Part shown: positions 1-9,172 of the stretch, in pieces | Numbering within the stretch: the first letter of the stretch is position 1 | Layout of the letters: each line of letters begins with the position of its first letter | From: Polyangium mundeleinium | Lineage (GTDB): Bacteria > Myxococcota_A > Polyangia > Polyangiales > Polyangiaceae | Length of the DNA: 64,000 nucleotides | Direction: 5' to 3' | NCBI RefSeq assembly: GCF_028369105.1 | Contig: NZ_JAQNDO010000001.1 | Span: 7,844,501-7,908,500, forward strand | The notes under the pieces: model-generated | Told to the model about the DNA's origin: nothing | The model's input: only the letters and a program-made list of their open reading frames with translations | Database searches by the model: none | Position numbers and translations under genes: made by a program

Positions 1-1
1 A

Positions 2-328
2 TTGACGACGTTCAGCATCGCGAACGACGTGTCCAAATACTTCGCCATCATCCCGGCCGCGTTCGCCGCGACCTACCCGGCGCTCGGCGCGCTGAACGTG
101 ATGCGGCTGCATTCGCCGGCCACGGCCATCCTTTCGGCCGTGATCTTCAATGCGCTCGTCATCATCGCGCTCGTCCCCATCGCGCTCCGCGGCATCCGGT
201 ACCGCCCGGCGCCCGCGCCCGCGCTGCTGCGGCGGAATTTGCTCGTGTATGGGCTCGGCGGCGTGGTGCTGCCCTTCCCGTGCATCAAGGTCATCGACCT
301 CGTGCTCGCGGCCCTCGGCGTCGGCTGA
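2..328 (+). CDS. kdpB: KdpB potassium-transporting ATPase subunit, C-terminal part (cut by window edge)
   Basis: This is the last ~108 residues of KdpB, the P-type ATPase subunit that energises the KdpFABC high-affinity K+ pump in the inner membrane. The gene comes in from the left, so there is no start codon here and the DKTGT phosphorylation site and nucleotide-binding domain are not visible. The tail is diagnostic: [18 protein letters not shown] near the beginning, then a [20 protein letters not shown] membrane segment, then [13 protein letters not shown] and a final hydrophobic helix. The stop codon lies 12 nt before kdpC, with an AAAGGA ribosome binding site in the gap. Gene order (B, C, D, E) matches the classical kdp locus. 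Confidence 0.94.
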   Translation: MTTFSIANDVSKYFAIIPAAFAATYPALGALNVMRLHSPATAILSAVIFNALVIIALVPIALRGIRYRPAPAPALLRRNLLVYGLGGVVLPFPCIKVIDLVLAALGVG

Positions 329-340
329 AAGGAATCGACG

Positions 341-922
341 ATGAAATCGCTCCTCCGTCCCGCGATCACGTTGCTCGCCGCATTCACGCTCCTCACGGGC
401 GTGCTGTATCCGCTGCTCGTCACCGCCGTCGCGCAGGCGGCCTTCCCGGCACGCGCGAACGGCAGCCTGATTCGCGAAAGCGGGCGGGTCATCGGCTCCG
501 AGCTGATCGGGCAGCCGTTCGACGATCCGCGGTACTTCTGGGGTCGCCCGTCCGCGACGCCGAGCCATCCCTACAATGCGGCGGCGTCGAGCGGATCGAA
601 CCTCGGGCCGACGAACGGCGCGCTCCGGGACGCCGTCGCGGCACGGATCACGGCGCTCCGCGAGGCGGATCCGGGCAATGCCGCGCCCATCCCCGTCGAC
701 CTCGTCACGGCCTCGGGCAGCGGCCTCGACCCGCACATCTCGCCAGCCGCCGCCTCTTTCCAAATCGCCCGTGTCGCGCGGGCCCGCGGGCTCGACGAGG
801 CCCGCGTCCGTGCCCTCGTCGACGCGCACGTGGAGGGCCGTGTCCTCGGCGTCCTCGGCGAACCACGCGTGAACGTGTTACGCCTGAACCTCGCGCTCGA
901 CCAGGCGGCAGCTCATCCATGA
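341..922 (+). CDS. kdpC: KdpC, potassium-transporting ATPase subunit C
   Basis: KdpC is the small single-span subunit that assists K+ binding and assembly of the KdpFABC pump. The 193-residue length fits the family. An N-terminal membrane helix covers roughly residues 8-29, followed by a periplasmic domain with the family signatures [29 protein letters not shown] and [14 protein letters not shown]. The ATG is preceded by an AAAGGA site. The stop overlaps the kdpD start as ATGA, so translation of the pump and its sensor is probably coupled. Confidence 0.96.
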   Translation: MKSLLRPAITLLAAFTLLTGVLYPLLVTAVAQAAFPARANGSLIRESGRVIGSELIGQPFDDPRYFWGRPSATPSHPYNAAASSGSNLGPTNGALRDAVAARITALREADPGNAAPIPVDLVTASGSGLDPHISPAAASFQIARVARARGLDEARVRALVDAHVEGRVLGVLGEPRVNVLRLNLALDQAAAHP

Positions 923-3624
923 CCGATCCCGAAAGCCGACCCGATCCCGACGCGCTCGTCCGAAGGGCGCACGCCGAAGAGGGGCGCGAACAACGCGCGC
1001 GGCTCCGCGTCTTCTTCGGGTTCGCCCCCGGCGTCGGAAAGACGTACCGCATGCTCCAGGTCGCGCGGGAGCGGGCGATCGAGCAGAAGGTCGACGTCGT
1101 CGCCGGGATCGTGGAGACACACGGGCGCGCGGAGACGGAAGCCCTGCTCGAAGGGCTCGACGTGCTGCCGCGGCGCAAGGTGGAGTATCGCGGGCGCGCC
1201 CTCGACGAGCTCGACCTCGACGCCGCGCTCGCGCGAAGGCCCAAGATCCTCCTGCTCGACGAGCTCGCGCACACGAACGTCTCGGGATCACGGCACGCGA
1301 AGCGCTGGCAAGACGCGATCGAGCTGCTCGACGCGGGCATCGACGTCTACACGACCGTCAACGTGCAGCACGTCGAGAGCCTGAACGACGTGGTCGCGCA
1401 GATCACGGGCATCCAGGTCCGCGAGACGATCCCTGATTCGATCCTCGATCGCGCCGACGAGATCGAGCTCGTGGACATCGCGCCCGAGGAGCTGCTCGCG
1501 CGCCTGCGCGAAGGAAAAGTGTATCTACCGGAGCAGGCGAAACGCGCGGCCGCGCATTTCTTCCAGCGCGGCAACCTGCTCGCGCTGCGCGAGCTCGCGC
1601 TGCGGCGGACGGCGGAGCGCGTCGACGTGGACATGCGCGAGTATCGCGAGCAGCACGGCGTGATCACGCCCTGGCCTGCCGGCGAGCGGATCCTCGTGTG
1701 CATCAGCCCCGCGCCGAGCTCGGGCCGGCTTTTGCGCGCGGCGGCGCGGATGGCCGCGGGCCTGCGCGCGCCGTGGGTCGCCGCGTACGTCGCGTCGCCG
1801 GCGGCGAAGGCGCCGAGCGAGGCCGATCGGGCGCGGCTCGAAGCCCATTTGCGCCTCGCGGAGACGCTCGGCGGCGCCGTGACGCGGCTCTCCGGGGCGA
1901 GGATCTCCGAGTCGCTCCTGCGTTATGCGCGCAAGCACAACGTCACGCGCATCATCATCGGCAAGCCGACCCATTCTCGCCTCCGCGACCGGCTGCGCGG
2001 CTCGCTGCTCGACGAGGTCGTGCGCGGCAGCGGGGACGTGGACGTGCTCGTCATCAGCGGCAGCGAGAGCGCCGAGACCACGCCGGCCCCGCCGGAGCTG
2101 CCGAAGGAATCGGCGCGGCCCGTGATGTATGGGTCGGCCGTGCTGCTCGTCGCGGCCACCACCGTGCTCGCGGCGGCCGTGCGCGTGATCTACCCCGTCC
2201 CCGATCTCGAAGTGCTTTACGTGCTCTGCGTCATGCTCGCAGCCGTGCGCTTCGGGCGAGGCCCCTCCATCCTCGCGGCGGTCCTGGCGGTGGCTTGTTA
2301 CGATTTCTTCTTCGTCCCGCCGCTCCACACGTTCGACGTGGCCGATGCGAAGTATCTCCTGACGTTCGCCATGATGTTCGGCGTCAGCCTGCTCCTCAGC
2401 GCGCTGACGGCCCGCATCCAGCGGCAGGAGCAAGACGCGCGGCATCGCGAGGCGCAGACCGCCGCGCTTTACGATCTCAGCCGGGATCTCGCGGCGGCGG
2501 ACGATACCGGAGCGGTCGCCGCGGCCGTCGCGCGCCACGCCGAGCAGGTCTTCGAAGCGGCGGCGCACGTGCTGCAATCCGCGAACGACGGCGCGCTTCA
2601 GGCTGTCGCCGTCGCCCCGGCCGCGGCGTCCCTCGATTCGGCCGATCTCGCGGTCGCCCGCTGGGCCTTCGAGCACGCGCGTCCCTCGGGCCTGGGCACG
2701 GATACACTCCCGGGCTCGAAGGTCGTATGCGCGCCCCTTTCCGTGCGCGGCGCGCCGCTCGGCGTGCTCGTGCTCGCGCCGAAGAGCGCGACGCCGCTCG
2801 GGGCCGAGCAACGCGCGTTCCTCGACGCTTTCTGCAGGCAGGCGGCCTTCGCGTTCGAGCGGGTGCGGCTCACGAGCGAGGCGAACAGCGCGGCCCTGCG
2901 CGCGAAAACGGAGGAGATGCGGAGCTCGCTCCTCTCGGCGGTCTCGCACGACCTTCGCACGCCGCTCTCGGCGATCACGGGCTCGGCCACGGCGCTGCGC
3001 GACGACAGGGGCCTCGGCGAGAGCACCCGCGCCGAGCTGCTCGACTCGATCTGCGAGGAGGCCGAGCGGCTCGAACGGCTGGTCGCGAACCTGCTCGACA
3101 TGACGCGCCTCGAATCGGGCCCGGTGGCGCTGAAGCGCGCGTGGGTGCCGCTCGAAGAGCTCGTCGGCTCCGCGCTGACGCGGCTCGAACGAAAGCTCGG
3201 GGACCGGCCCGTGAACGTCGTGTTCCCCGAAGCGTTACCGCTCCTGTCCGTGGATCCCGTACTCTTCGAGCAGGTGTTCATCAACCTGTTCGAGAATGCA
3301 GCGCGCTACACGCCCGCGGGATCTCCGATCGAGGTCATCGCCCGCGGCGAGCCCGGCGGGGTCGTCGTCGAGGTGGCCGATGCGGGCCCGGGGCTGCCCG
3401 CGGGGAGCGAGTCGCGTATCTTCGAGAAGTTTTATCGCGGAGGGCATACGGGCACCGTGGGGGCGGGCCTCGGGCTCGCGATCTGCAAGGCGATCGTCGA
3501 GGCGCACGGCGGCACGATCGCCGCGGAGAACCGCGCCTCCGGCGGCGCGAACTTTCGTATTCACGTGCCGATCCCCGGCGTCGCCCCGCTCATCCCCGCG
3601 CACGTCGAGGAGGCGCGCCCATGA
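919..3624 (+). CDS. kdpD: KdpD, osmosensitive K+ channel sensor histidine kinase
   Basis: Membrane sensor kinase that activates kdp expression through KdpE when K+ is limiting. It has 901 residues, the usual KdpD length. Domains in order: an N-terminal KdpD domain with Walker A ([10 protein letters not shown], about residues 34-43) and [10 protein letters not shown]; a universal-stress-like domain (about 250-380) ending near DVDVLVIS; a four-helix DUF4118 membrane domain (about 400-500); a GAF-like region; a HisKA box SHDLRTPL with the phospho-acceptor His677; and an HATPase_c domain with [18 protein letters not shown] and GAGLGLAI. The ATG at 919 was chosen because it overlaps the kdpC stop as ATGA and gives a standard KdpD N-terminus; the longer open frame upstream runs through kdpC. 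Confidence 0.96.
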   Translation: MTDPESRPDPDALVRRAHAEEGREQRARLRVFFGFAPGVGKTYRMLQVARERAIEQKVDVVAGIVETHGRAETEALLEGLDVLPRRKVEYRGRALDELDLDAALARRPKILLLDELAHTNVSGSRHAKRWQDAIELLDAGIDVYTTVNVQHVESLNDVVAQITGIQVRETIPDSILDRADEIELVDIAPEELLARLREGKVYLPEQAKRAAAHFFQRGNLLALRELALRRTAERVDVDMREYREQHGVITPWPAGERILVCISPAPSSGRLLRAAARMAAGLRAPWVAAYVASPAAKAPSEADRARLEAHLRLAETLGGAVTRLSGARISESLLRYARKHNVTRIIIGKPTHSRLRDRLRGSLLDEVVRGSGDVDVLVISGSESAETTPAPPELPKESARPVMYGSAVLLVAATTVLAAAVRVIYPVPDLEVLYVLCVMLAAVRFGRGPSILAAVLAVACYDFFFVPPLHTFDVADAKYLLTFAMMFGVSLLLSALTARIQRQEQDARHREAQTAALYDLSRDLAAADDTGAVAAAVARHAEQVFEAAAHVLQSANDGALQAVAVAPAAASLDSADLAVARWAFEHARPSGLGTDTLPGSKVVCAPLSVRGAPLGVLVLAPKSATPLGAEQRAFLDAFCRQAAFAFERVRLTSEANSAALRAKTEEMRSSLLSAVSHDLRTPLSAITGSATALRDDRGLGESTRAELLDSICEEAERLERLVANLLDMTRLESGPVALKRAWVPLEELVGSALTRLERKLGDRPVNVVFPEALPLLSVDPVLFEQVFINLFENAARYTPAGSPIEVIARGEPGGVVVEVADAGPGLPAGSESRIFEKFYRGGHTGTVGAGLGLAICKAIVEAHGGTIAAENRASGGANFRIHVPIPGVAPLIPAHVEEARP

Positions 3625-4340
3625 CGGACTTCCGCCCGCTCGTCCTCCTCGTCGAGGACGAACCTCAAATGCGCCGGTTCATGCGCGCGACGCTCACGTC
3701 GCACGGCTATCGCCTGCTCGAAGCGGGCACCTCCGCGGAGGCGCTCATGCTCGCGAGCACCCACAATCCGGAGCTCTTGCTGCTCGATCTCGGCCTGCCG
3801 GACGGCGACGGAATCGACCTCACGCGCCGGATCCGCGAATGGGGACGGATGCCCGTGATCGTCATCTCGGCGCGCGGGCGCGAGGATGACAAGGTGGCCG
3901 CGCTCGACGCGGGGGCGGACGATTACCTGACCAAACCCTTCGGCGTGAACGAGCTGCTCGCGCGGATGCGGGTCGCGCTCCGGCACGCGGCCGCGGGCGT
4001 TACGTCGAGCGGGGTGCAGACGATCGAGCTCGGCGAGCTCCGGGTCGATCTCGTGCGGCGCGAGGTGAAAAAAGGCGGCCAGGAAGTGCACCTCACGCCC
4101 ATCGAATACAAGCTCCTCGTGCTGCTCGCGCAGAACGCCGGGAAGGTGCTGACCCACCAGCACATCCTGAAAGAGGTATGGGGGCCGGCGTATGCGAACC
4201 AGCCGCATTACGTCCGGGTCCACATGGCCGAGCTGCGAAAGAAGATCGAGGCAAATCCAGCGCGGCCGAAGTGGCTCGTGACGGAGCCGGGCGTCGGGTA
4301 TCGGCTGCGGGATCGAAGCGTGGACGACGCGGGGGCGTAA
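3621..4340 (+). CDS. kdpE: KdpE, response regulator of potassium uptake
   Basis: OmpR-family response regulator paired with KdpD. The 239 residues comprise a receiver domain (VEDEPQMRRFMRA, phospho-acceptor Asp56 in LLLDLGLPDGDG, switch region VISARGREDDK, and the lysine in DDYLTKPF) and a C-terminal winged helix with LTPIEYKLLVLLAQNAGKVL and PGVGYRLR. The start overlaps the kdpD stop as ATGA. It is the last gene of the kdp operon visible here. The kdp promoter it would control lies off the left edge. Confidence 0.96.
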   Translation: MTDFRPLVLLVEDEPQMRRFMRATLTSHGYRLLEAGTSAEALMLASTHNPELLLLDLGLPDGDGIDLTRRIREWGRMPVIVISARGREDDKVAALDAGADDYLTKPFGVNELLARMRVALRHAAAGVTSSGVQTIELGELRVDLVRREVKKGGQEVHLTPIEYKLLVLLAQNAGKVLTHQHILKEVWGPAYANQPHYVRVHMAELRKKIEANPARPKWLVTEPGVGYRLRDRSVDDAGA

Positions 4341-4354
4341 GCGCCGTCCAGGGC

Positions 4355-4388
4355 CGGCGCCATTCCGGTCTGCCCGGGAAACATTCCC
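4355..4388 (+). promoter_or_regulatory. Candidate enhancer (upstream activator site) for a sigma-54 regulator
   Basis: GGGAAACATTCCC at 4376-4388 is a perfect GGGAA-N3-TTCCC palindrome of the same form as those at 10693-10725 and 16559-16593. Exactly 21 bp upstream (4355-4367) a degenerate copy keeps GG and TTCC. The site ends 36 bp before the -24 element at 4425. Role inferred from the shared pattern: binding of the NtrC-type regulator encoded at 18244-19611. Confidence 0.6.
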
Positions 4389-4424
4389 CCACGCGCGCGT
4401 GCGAAATCCCCACGCTCCCCCCCG

Positions 4425-4440
4425 TGGCATATTCTCTGCT
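4425..4440 (+). promoter_or_regulatory. Sigma-54 promoter (-24/-12) of the small Cys-rich lipoprotein gene
   Basis: TGGCATATTCTCTGCT has GG (4426-4427) and GC (4438-4439) separated by exactly 10 nt, the invariant feature of RpoN promoters. Transcription would begin near 4451, giving a short leader with a GGAGG ribosome binding site (4458-4462) before the GTG at 4471. Confidence 0.68.
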
Positions 4441-4470
4441 TTTGCGGACGAGCGGTTGGAGGTCCTCTAC

Positions 4471-4761
4471 GTGAAACCTTCCTTCACACGCTGGTTCGTT
4501 GTTTCCGTTGGAATCATCGTCACAGGGGCTGCCTGTGTGCCCGAGCCGAAATCGGTGCCGTGCTCGAACCAAGGCGACTGCGAGGGCAAGAACGTGGCGT
4601 TCCAGTACTGCCTCGAACGGCGCTGCGTCGAATGCGTGAGCGATGCGGGCTGCGGGATGGGCAATACATGCGTCGCTGGCCTCTGCGCGCGCTCCTGCAA
4701 GGACGGTCGTGATTGCCTCGACGGCTCTTCCTGCACGAGCGACCGCTGCACGCGCCTGTAG
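4471..4761 (+). CDS. Small Cys-rich lipoprotein, predicted member of the sigma-54 efflux regulon
   Basis: No named family is recognised. The start is taken as GTG at 4471 because GGAGG lies 8 nt upstream and the resulting N-terminus is a lipoprotein signal (positively charged start, hydrophobic stretch FVVSVGIIVTGAAC with lipobox TGAAC). The mature part of about 75 residues has 12 further cysteines in spaced pairs such as CLERRCVEC and CTSDRC, typical of disulfide-knotted or metal-binding extracytoplasmic domains. A sigma-54 promoter and a GGGAA-N3-TTCCC palindrome lie directly upstream. It is convergent with the heavy-metal RND pump gene (12 nt between stops). By analogy with ZraP in the ZraSR system it may bind metal outside the membrane; this is an inference, not a homology. 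Confidence 0.75.
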   Translation: MKPSFTRWFVVSVGIIVTGAACVPEPKSVPCSNQGDCEGKNVAFQYCLERRCVECVSDAGCGMGNTCVAGLCARSCKDGRDCLDGSSCTSDRCTRL

Positions 4762-4773
4762 CGTCTCTCTCCT

Positions 4774-7700
4774 CTAGCCCCCTGAGGCACCGGGGCAATC
4801 GACCGGCGAATACGCGCGGCCCTGTGCCTCCTCCACGGCGCGCTCGGCGAGGCGCTGGCCCGCGAGCGCGGCCCGGAGGACGCCGGGGAGCACGGCGAGC
4901 GTCGTGATCGTCCCGAAAAACATCCCGAAAATCACCACCGTGGCGAGCGGGCGCTGCACCTCGGCGCCCGCGCTCTCTGCGACCGCCATCGGCATGAAGC
5001 CGAGCGCCGCGACGGCGGCCGTCGTGAGCACCGCGCGCACGACCGCCGTCGCGCCACGCGTGACCGCCACGTCGAGCGCCTCGCCCGCAGACAAACGCCT
5101 GCGCACCTCGCTGGCGATCACCACCCCATTCAGCACCGCCACGCCGCCGAGCGCGATGAACCCGACCGCCGCCGACAGGCTGAAGGGCAACCCACGCGCG
5201 AGCAGGCCCAGCATGCCGCCCACGAGCGAGAGCGGCACCATCATGAAGACGGCCAGGGCAAGGCGCACGTTCTGGAACATCCAGAGCAGCATGCCGAAGA
5301 TGAGCACCACGACGGCCGGCACGAGCAGCGCGAGCCGCTTCTGCGCGCGCTCGAAATTCTCGAATTGCCCGCCCCACGCCATGTAATAGCCGGTCGGGAG
5401 CGGTACGTCGCGCTCGACGGCCGCCTTGGCTTCGTCGACCCAGGAGACCAGGTCGCGTCCCCGCAGGTTCACGTCGACACGCACCGTCCGTTCGCGATCC
5501 TGCCTTCGGATCGAGCTCGGTCCGTCCCCCTCGGCGAGCGTGACCACCTCCCGCAGCGGGACGCTGCGCCCGCGCGAGGTCTCCACGAACAGCTCGCCGA
5601 GCGCCGCCGCCGAAGGCTCGGACGGGGGATTCAGCACGCGCAGGTCGAACTTGCGCTGATCCTCGTAGATGTCGCCGACGCGCACGCCCTCGCGCGCCGC
5701 GCCGATCACGGTGAATGCATCCTCGACCCGCACGCCGTACCGCGCCATGCTCGCCCGGTCCGCGACAGCGCTGATCACGGGCTGGCCGAGGAGGCGCTCG
5801 ACCCGCACGTCGCCGGCGCCCTGGATCGCCTTCACCCGCGCGCCGATCCGGTCGGCGACCGCGGCGAGCTCCTCGATGTCGCTGCCGACCACCTTGATCG
5901 AGATGTCGGCGCGCGAGCCGCTGATGAGCTCATTCGTGCGGTCCTCGATGGGCTGCGAGACGGAGACGAACGTCCCCGGCACGCGGGCCTCGACCGTCTC
6001 CTTGAAGACCTCGGAGAGCTCGTCGAAATCGCGGGCCGTCGACCACTCCTCGGTCGGGCGGAGCCTCACGAGGATGTCCGTGTTGTCGTTGCCCACCGGA
6101 TCGATGGCGACCTCGGCGCGCCCGGTCATCCCGAGCGTGCTCACGACCTCGGGGAAGCCGTGCAGCACCTTCTCGGTCGCGAGGTCGAGCCGCCGCGCCT
6201 CGTCGAGCGAGATGCTCGGCGCGCGACGGATGGTCACCACCGCGTCGCCCTCGAAGATCCGGGGGACGAACTCCGCGCCGGCCTGGGCGAACCAGAACGT
6301 CGTCACGACGAAGGCCACCGCCGACGCGCCGAGCAGCGGCCATCGGAGCGCGACGGCACGTCCGACGATCCGCTCGTACCGCGCCGTGATCCACTCCATC
6401 CACCGCGGCCCATGGCCCTCGGCCGGCGGCACCAACGTGACGAGGAGCGCGGGGAAAAAGAGGACCGAATAGACGAGGGCGCCGAAGAGGGCGCACGCCA
6501 TGGTCAGGGCCATCGGCCGGAACATCTTTCCCTCGATGCCTTCGAGGAAGAGCAGCGGCACATACACGAGCATGATGATGGCCACGGCGAAGGCGACCGG
6601 CCGCGCCACCCCCTGCGCGGCTTCGGCATAGGCCCGCGCCCGCGCGTCGCCCGCGAGCTTTTGGCCCGCCACGGCCGCGATGACCGCTTCGAGCATCACG
6701 ATCGGCCCATCCACGAGGAAGCCGAAATCGATGGCGCCGAGGGACATCAGATCGCCCGTCACGCCGAAGGCGTGCATCCCGAGCACCGCCACCGTCATGG
6801 CCGCGGGGATCCCGAGGACGACCGCGAGCGCGCCGCGCAACGTGCCGAGGAAGAGCGCGAGCACGATCGTCACGACGATCACCCCCTCGGCCAGGTTCTT
6901 CAGCACGGTGCTGATCGTTCGGCCGACGAAATCGGCGCGATCGTAGACGACCTCAATCGACGCGCCGGGCGGCAGCTCCGCCTCGATTTCCTTCACCCGC
7001 TCCCCGACGGCGGCGACGACCTCGCGGCTGTTGCCGCCGAGGAGCATCATCACGATGCCCGTCACCGCCTCGCGTTCGCCTCCGTGGGTGATGACCCCAT
7101 ACCGCAGCGCCGCGCCGATCTGCACATCCGCGACGTGCTTGACGAGCACGGGCGCGCCGCCGTCGTCCGCGCGCAGCACCACGTTGGCGATGTCTTGCTC
7201 GTCGCGCAGCATGCCCTGCCCGCGCACGGTGAACGACTCCTCGCGCCGCTCGACGTAGCCGCCGCCCACATTGACGTTGGCGGTGCGGAGGGCCTCGATC
7301 ACATCCTGCACGGTCATGGATTGGGCGTTCAGGCGCGCCCGATCCACGACGACCTGGAACTGCTTGAGCTCCCCGCCCATCGTGTTGACCTCGATCACGC
7401 CGGGCACGCCGCGGAGCTTGGGCACGATCTCCCAGTCGAGCAGCGTCCGGAGCTGCATCGGCGAGTGCTGCGAGCTTCGCACGACGAACTGGAAGATCTC
7501 GCCGAGCCCCGAGGAGACGGGGGCGAGCTCGGGCGTGCCCGCCGAGGCCGGCAGCTCGCGCTCCACGGCGCGCAGGCGCTCCAGGACGAGCTGGCGCGCG
7601 AACCACACGTCCGTGCCGTCGGCGAAGACCACCGTCACGGCCGAAAGACCGCCGCGCGAGACGCTCCGCAGCTCGGTGCCGCCGGGAACGCCATTGAGCG

Positions 7701-7914
7701 CATTCTCGACCGGAATGGTCACGGTCCGCTCCACCTCGACGGCGGAGAGGCCCGAAGCGCTCGTGAGCACGGAGACCTGGATCGTCGAGACGTCCGGCAT
7801 CGCGTCGATGGGGAGCGCGCGCACGGCCACGGCCCCCACGCCGAGGAGCAACGCGAAAAGGACGAGCATCAGCGCCCGCAGGCGAATCGAGGCAAGGACG
7901 ATACGTGACAGCAT
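4774..7914 (-). CDS. Heavy-metal-type RND efflux pump, inner-membrane transporter (CzcA/CusA family)
   Basis: Proton-driven RND permease that exports metal ions through a tripartite channel. The 1046 residues match the family. The N-terminal helix is followed by the porter domain start PIDAMPDVSTIQV, as in CzcA/CusA. TM4 carries the HME-RND proton relay: Asp396 (AIDFGFLVDG), Asp402 and Glu409 (IVMLEAVI), with the same 6 and 7 residue spacing as D402/D408/E415 of CzcA. The C-terminal half repeats the fold (GGVAVLNGVVIASE). It is third in the operon outer membrane protein - adaptor - pump, 4 nt after the adaptor gene. Substrate (Zn/Co/Cd or Cu/Ag class) cannot be read from the sequence. Likely transcribed from the sigma-54 promoter at 10581-10596. 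Confidence 0.93.
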   Translation of the reverse strand: MLSRIVLASIRLRALMLVLFALLLGVGAVAVRALPIDAMPDVSTIQVSVLTSASGLSAVEVERTVTIPVENALNGVPGGTELRSVSRGGLSAVTVVFADGTDVWFARQLVLERLRAVERELPASAGTPELAPVSSGLGEIFQFVVRSSQHSPMQLRTLLDWEIVPKLRGVPGVIEVNTMGGELKQFQVVVDRARLNAQSMTVQDVIEALRTANVNVGGGYVERREESFTVRGQGMLRDEQDIANVVLRADDGGAPVLVKHVADVQIGAALRYGVITHGGEREAVTGIVMMLLGGNSREVVAAVGERVKEIEAELPPGASIEVVYDRADFVGRTISTVLKNLAEGVIVVTIVLALFLGTLRGALAVVLGIPAAMTVAVLGMHAFGVTGDLMSLGAIDFGFLVDGPIVMLEAVIAAVAGQKLAGDARARAYAEAAQGVARPVAFAVAIIMLVYVPLLFLEGIEGKMFRPMALTMACALFGALVYSVLFFPALLVTLVPPAEGHGPRWMEWITARYERIVGRAVALRWPLLGASAVAFVVTTFWFAQAGAEFVPRIFEGDAVVTIRRAPSISLDEARRLDLATEKVLHGFPEVVSTLGMTGRAEVAIDPVGNDNTDILVRLRPTEEWSTARDFDELSEVFKETVEARVPGTFVSVSQPIEDRTNELISGSRADISIKVVGSDIEELAAVADRIGARVKAIQGAGDVRVERLLGQPVISAVADRASMARYGVRVEDAFTVIGAAREGVRVGDIYEDQRKFDLRVLNPPSEPSAAALGELFVETSRGRSVPLREVVTLAEGDGPSSIRRQDRERTVRVDVNLRGRDLVSWVDEAKAAVERDVPLPTGYYMAWGGQFENFERAQKRLALLVPAVVVLIFGMLLWMFQNVRLALAVFMMVPLSLVGGMLGLLARGLPFSLSAAVGFIALGGVAVLNGVVIASEVRRRLSAGEALDVAVTRGATAVVRAVLTTAAVAALGFMPMAVAESAGAEVQRPLATVVIFGMFFGTITTLAVLPGVLRAALAGQRLAERAVEEAQGRAYSPVDCPGASGG

Positions 7915-7918
7915 GGTT

Positions 7919-9172
7919 TTACCGGTAAAGCTCGCTCTTCAGGGCAAACACGCCGCGGCTCACCACGAGCTGCCCCGCGGAGAGGCCCGCGGTGACGCCC
8001 TGGTGCGTGCCGTCGTTCGGGCCGAGCTCGATCATCGTCGGCACGACACGATCGGGGCTCTCGGCGAGGAACACCGTCGGCCGCCCGTCGATGTACGTGA
8101 CGGCCGTCATGGGCACGGTGAGCATCGTGCGCGAAGGGCCTGAGGCCTGGATGATCGCGGTCACGGATTGCCCCGGCCGGAGCTTCCGTTCTTGGTTCGA
8201 AACGGCGACACGCACCTCCGCCGTGCGCGTCACGGGATCCACGACATCACCGACGTGGGCGACACGACCGGGGATCGGCTCGCCGCCCACGCGCGTGATC
8301 TCCACCGGATCGTCCTTGTGGATCGCGTCGACGTTGCTTTCGAACACCGAGAGATCGACCCAGAGATGATCGAGGTTGGCGACGCGGAAAGCGATGAGGT
8401 GGGCGTCGACGGATTGGCCCGCGAAAATATGCCGCTCGACCACGGTCCCTTCGAGCGGCGCGCGCAGCATGTACACGCCAAACGGGCTGCCGGGGGAGCC
8501 GCTCATGGCGTGCACGCGTTGTCGCGCGGCTTCGAAGACCGCGCGTTGCTCCTCGTGCGTCGCGGTCGCGACCTCGTGCTCGCGCGCCGTCGACAGACCT
8601 CGCTCGGCGAGCTCGCGCTCACGTTTCTCGTTGATCGAGGCGGCCTTGCGATGCGCATTGGCCACGGCCACGCTGGCCTGCGCCGTGCCGAGGTCCGCGC
8701 TCTCGATTTCGGCGAGCACGTCCCCCTTCTTGACGCTGACGCCCTCGACCCTCGCGAGCGAGCGAACGAGCCCAGGGATCCGTGTCCCCACCGCGGCCAC
8801 GTGCGCCGGGTCGAAATCGACGGTGCCGACGACCTTGATCCGCGGGACGAGTGGCGAGAGGCGCACGGGCTCGGTCTCGATGCCCGCGCGTTCGCCAAAG
8901 GCCTTCGAGAACACGATGGCCTTGCCTTCGACGTGCGGGACGTCGGCCTTCGTCACGGGGACATCGGCCTCGCCATTGCCTCCGCGCAGCCACGCGAGCA
9001 CGCCGGCGGCCGCGAGCGCGGACAGGCCCGCGGCGATGCCCCAGCGCCCCCATCGCGGCCTGCGCTCCTGCGTGGGCGCTCGGGGGGGCTGCGTGTCGCC
9101 CTCCGGGAGGCCCTCGTCCGCGGGGAGCAGGGTCTCCGCGCCCTCGTCGATCGGGTTCGTCTCGTTTGTCAC
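7919..9172 (-). CDS. RND efflux periplasmic adaptor (CzcB-type membrane fusion protein)
   Basis: Periplasmic adaptor linking the RND pump to the outer membrane channel. The 417 residues include a short cytoplasmic N-terminus, a membrane anchor near residues 47-65 (WGIAAGLSALAAAGVLAWL), a barrel/lipoyl half (VDFDPAHVAAVG, GVSVKKGDVLAEIES), an alpha-hairpin (HRKAASINEKRERELAERG) and the second lipoyl half (LRAPLEGTVVERHIFAGQSV). The chosen GTG at 9172 overlaps the preceding gene's stop as GTGA and has GGGAG 7-8 nt upstream; an in-frame ATG 18 nt further up is the alternative. No His-rich metal-binding extension is seen. Confidence 0.92.
   Translation of the reverse strand: MTNETNPIDEGAETLLPADEGLPEGDTQPPRAPTQERRPRWGRWGIAAGLSALAAAGVLAWLRGGNGEADVPVTKADVPHVEGKAIVFSKAFGERAGIETEPVRLSPLVPRIKVVGTVDFDPAHVAAVGTRIPGLVRSLARVEGVSVKKGDVLAEIESADLGTAQASVAVANAHRKAASINEKRERELAERGLSTAREHEVATATHEEQRAVFEAARQRVHAMSGSPGSPFGVYMLRAPLEGTVVERHIFAGQSVDAHLIAFRVANLDHLWVDLSVFESNVDAIHKDDPVEITRVGGEPIPGRVAHVGDVVDPVTRTAEVRVAVSNQERKLRPGQSVTAIIQASGPSRTMLTVPMTAVTYIDGRPTVFLAESPDRVVPTMIELGPNDGTHQGVTAGLSAGQLVVSRGVFALKSELYR

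Noticed and set aside
5365-7908. Open frame of about 850 codons opposite the heavy-metal RND gene
   Set aside because: It mirrors a strongly supported RND gene, is rich in Arg/His/Asp/Gly as expected from antisense of GC-biased codons, and has no recognisable motif. Similar mirrors at 10591-13239, 14942-17227, 35408-37900 and 41152-44286 were rejected for the same reason.
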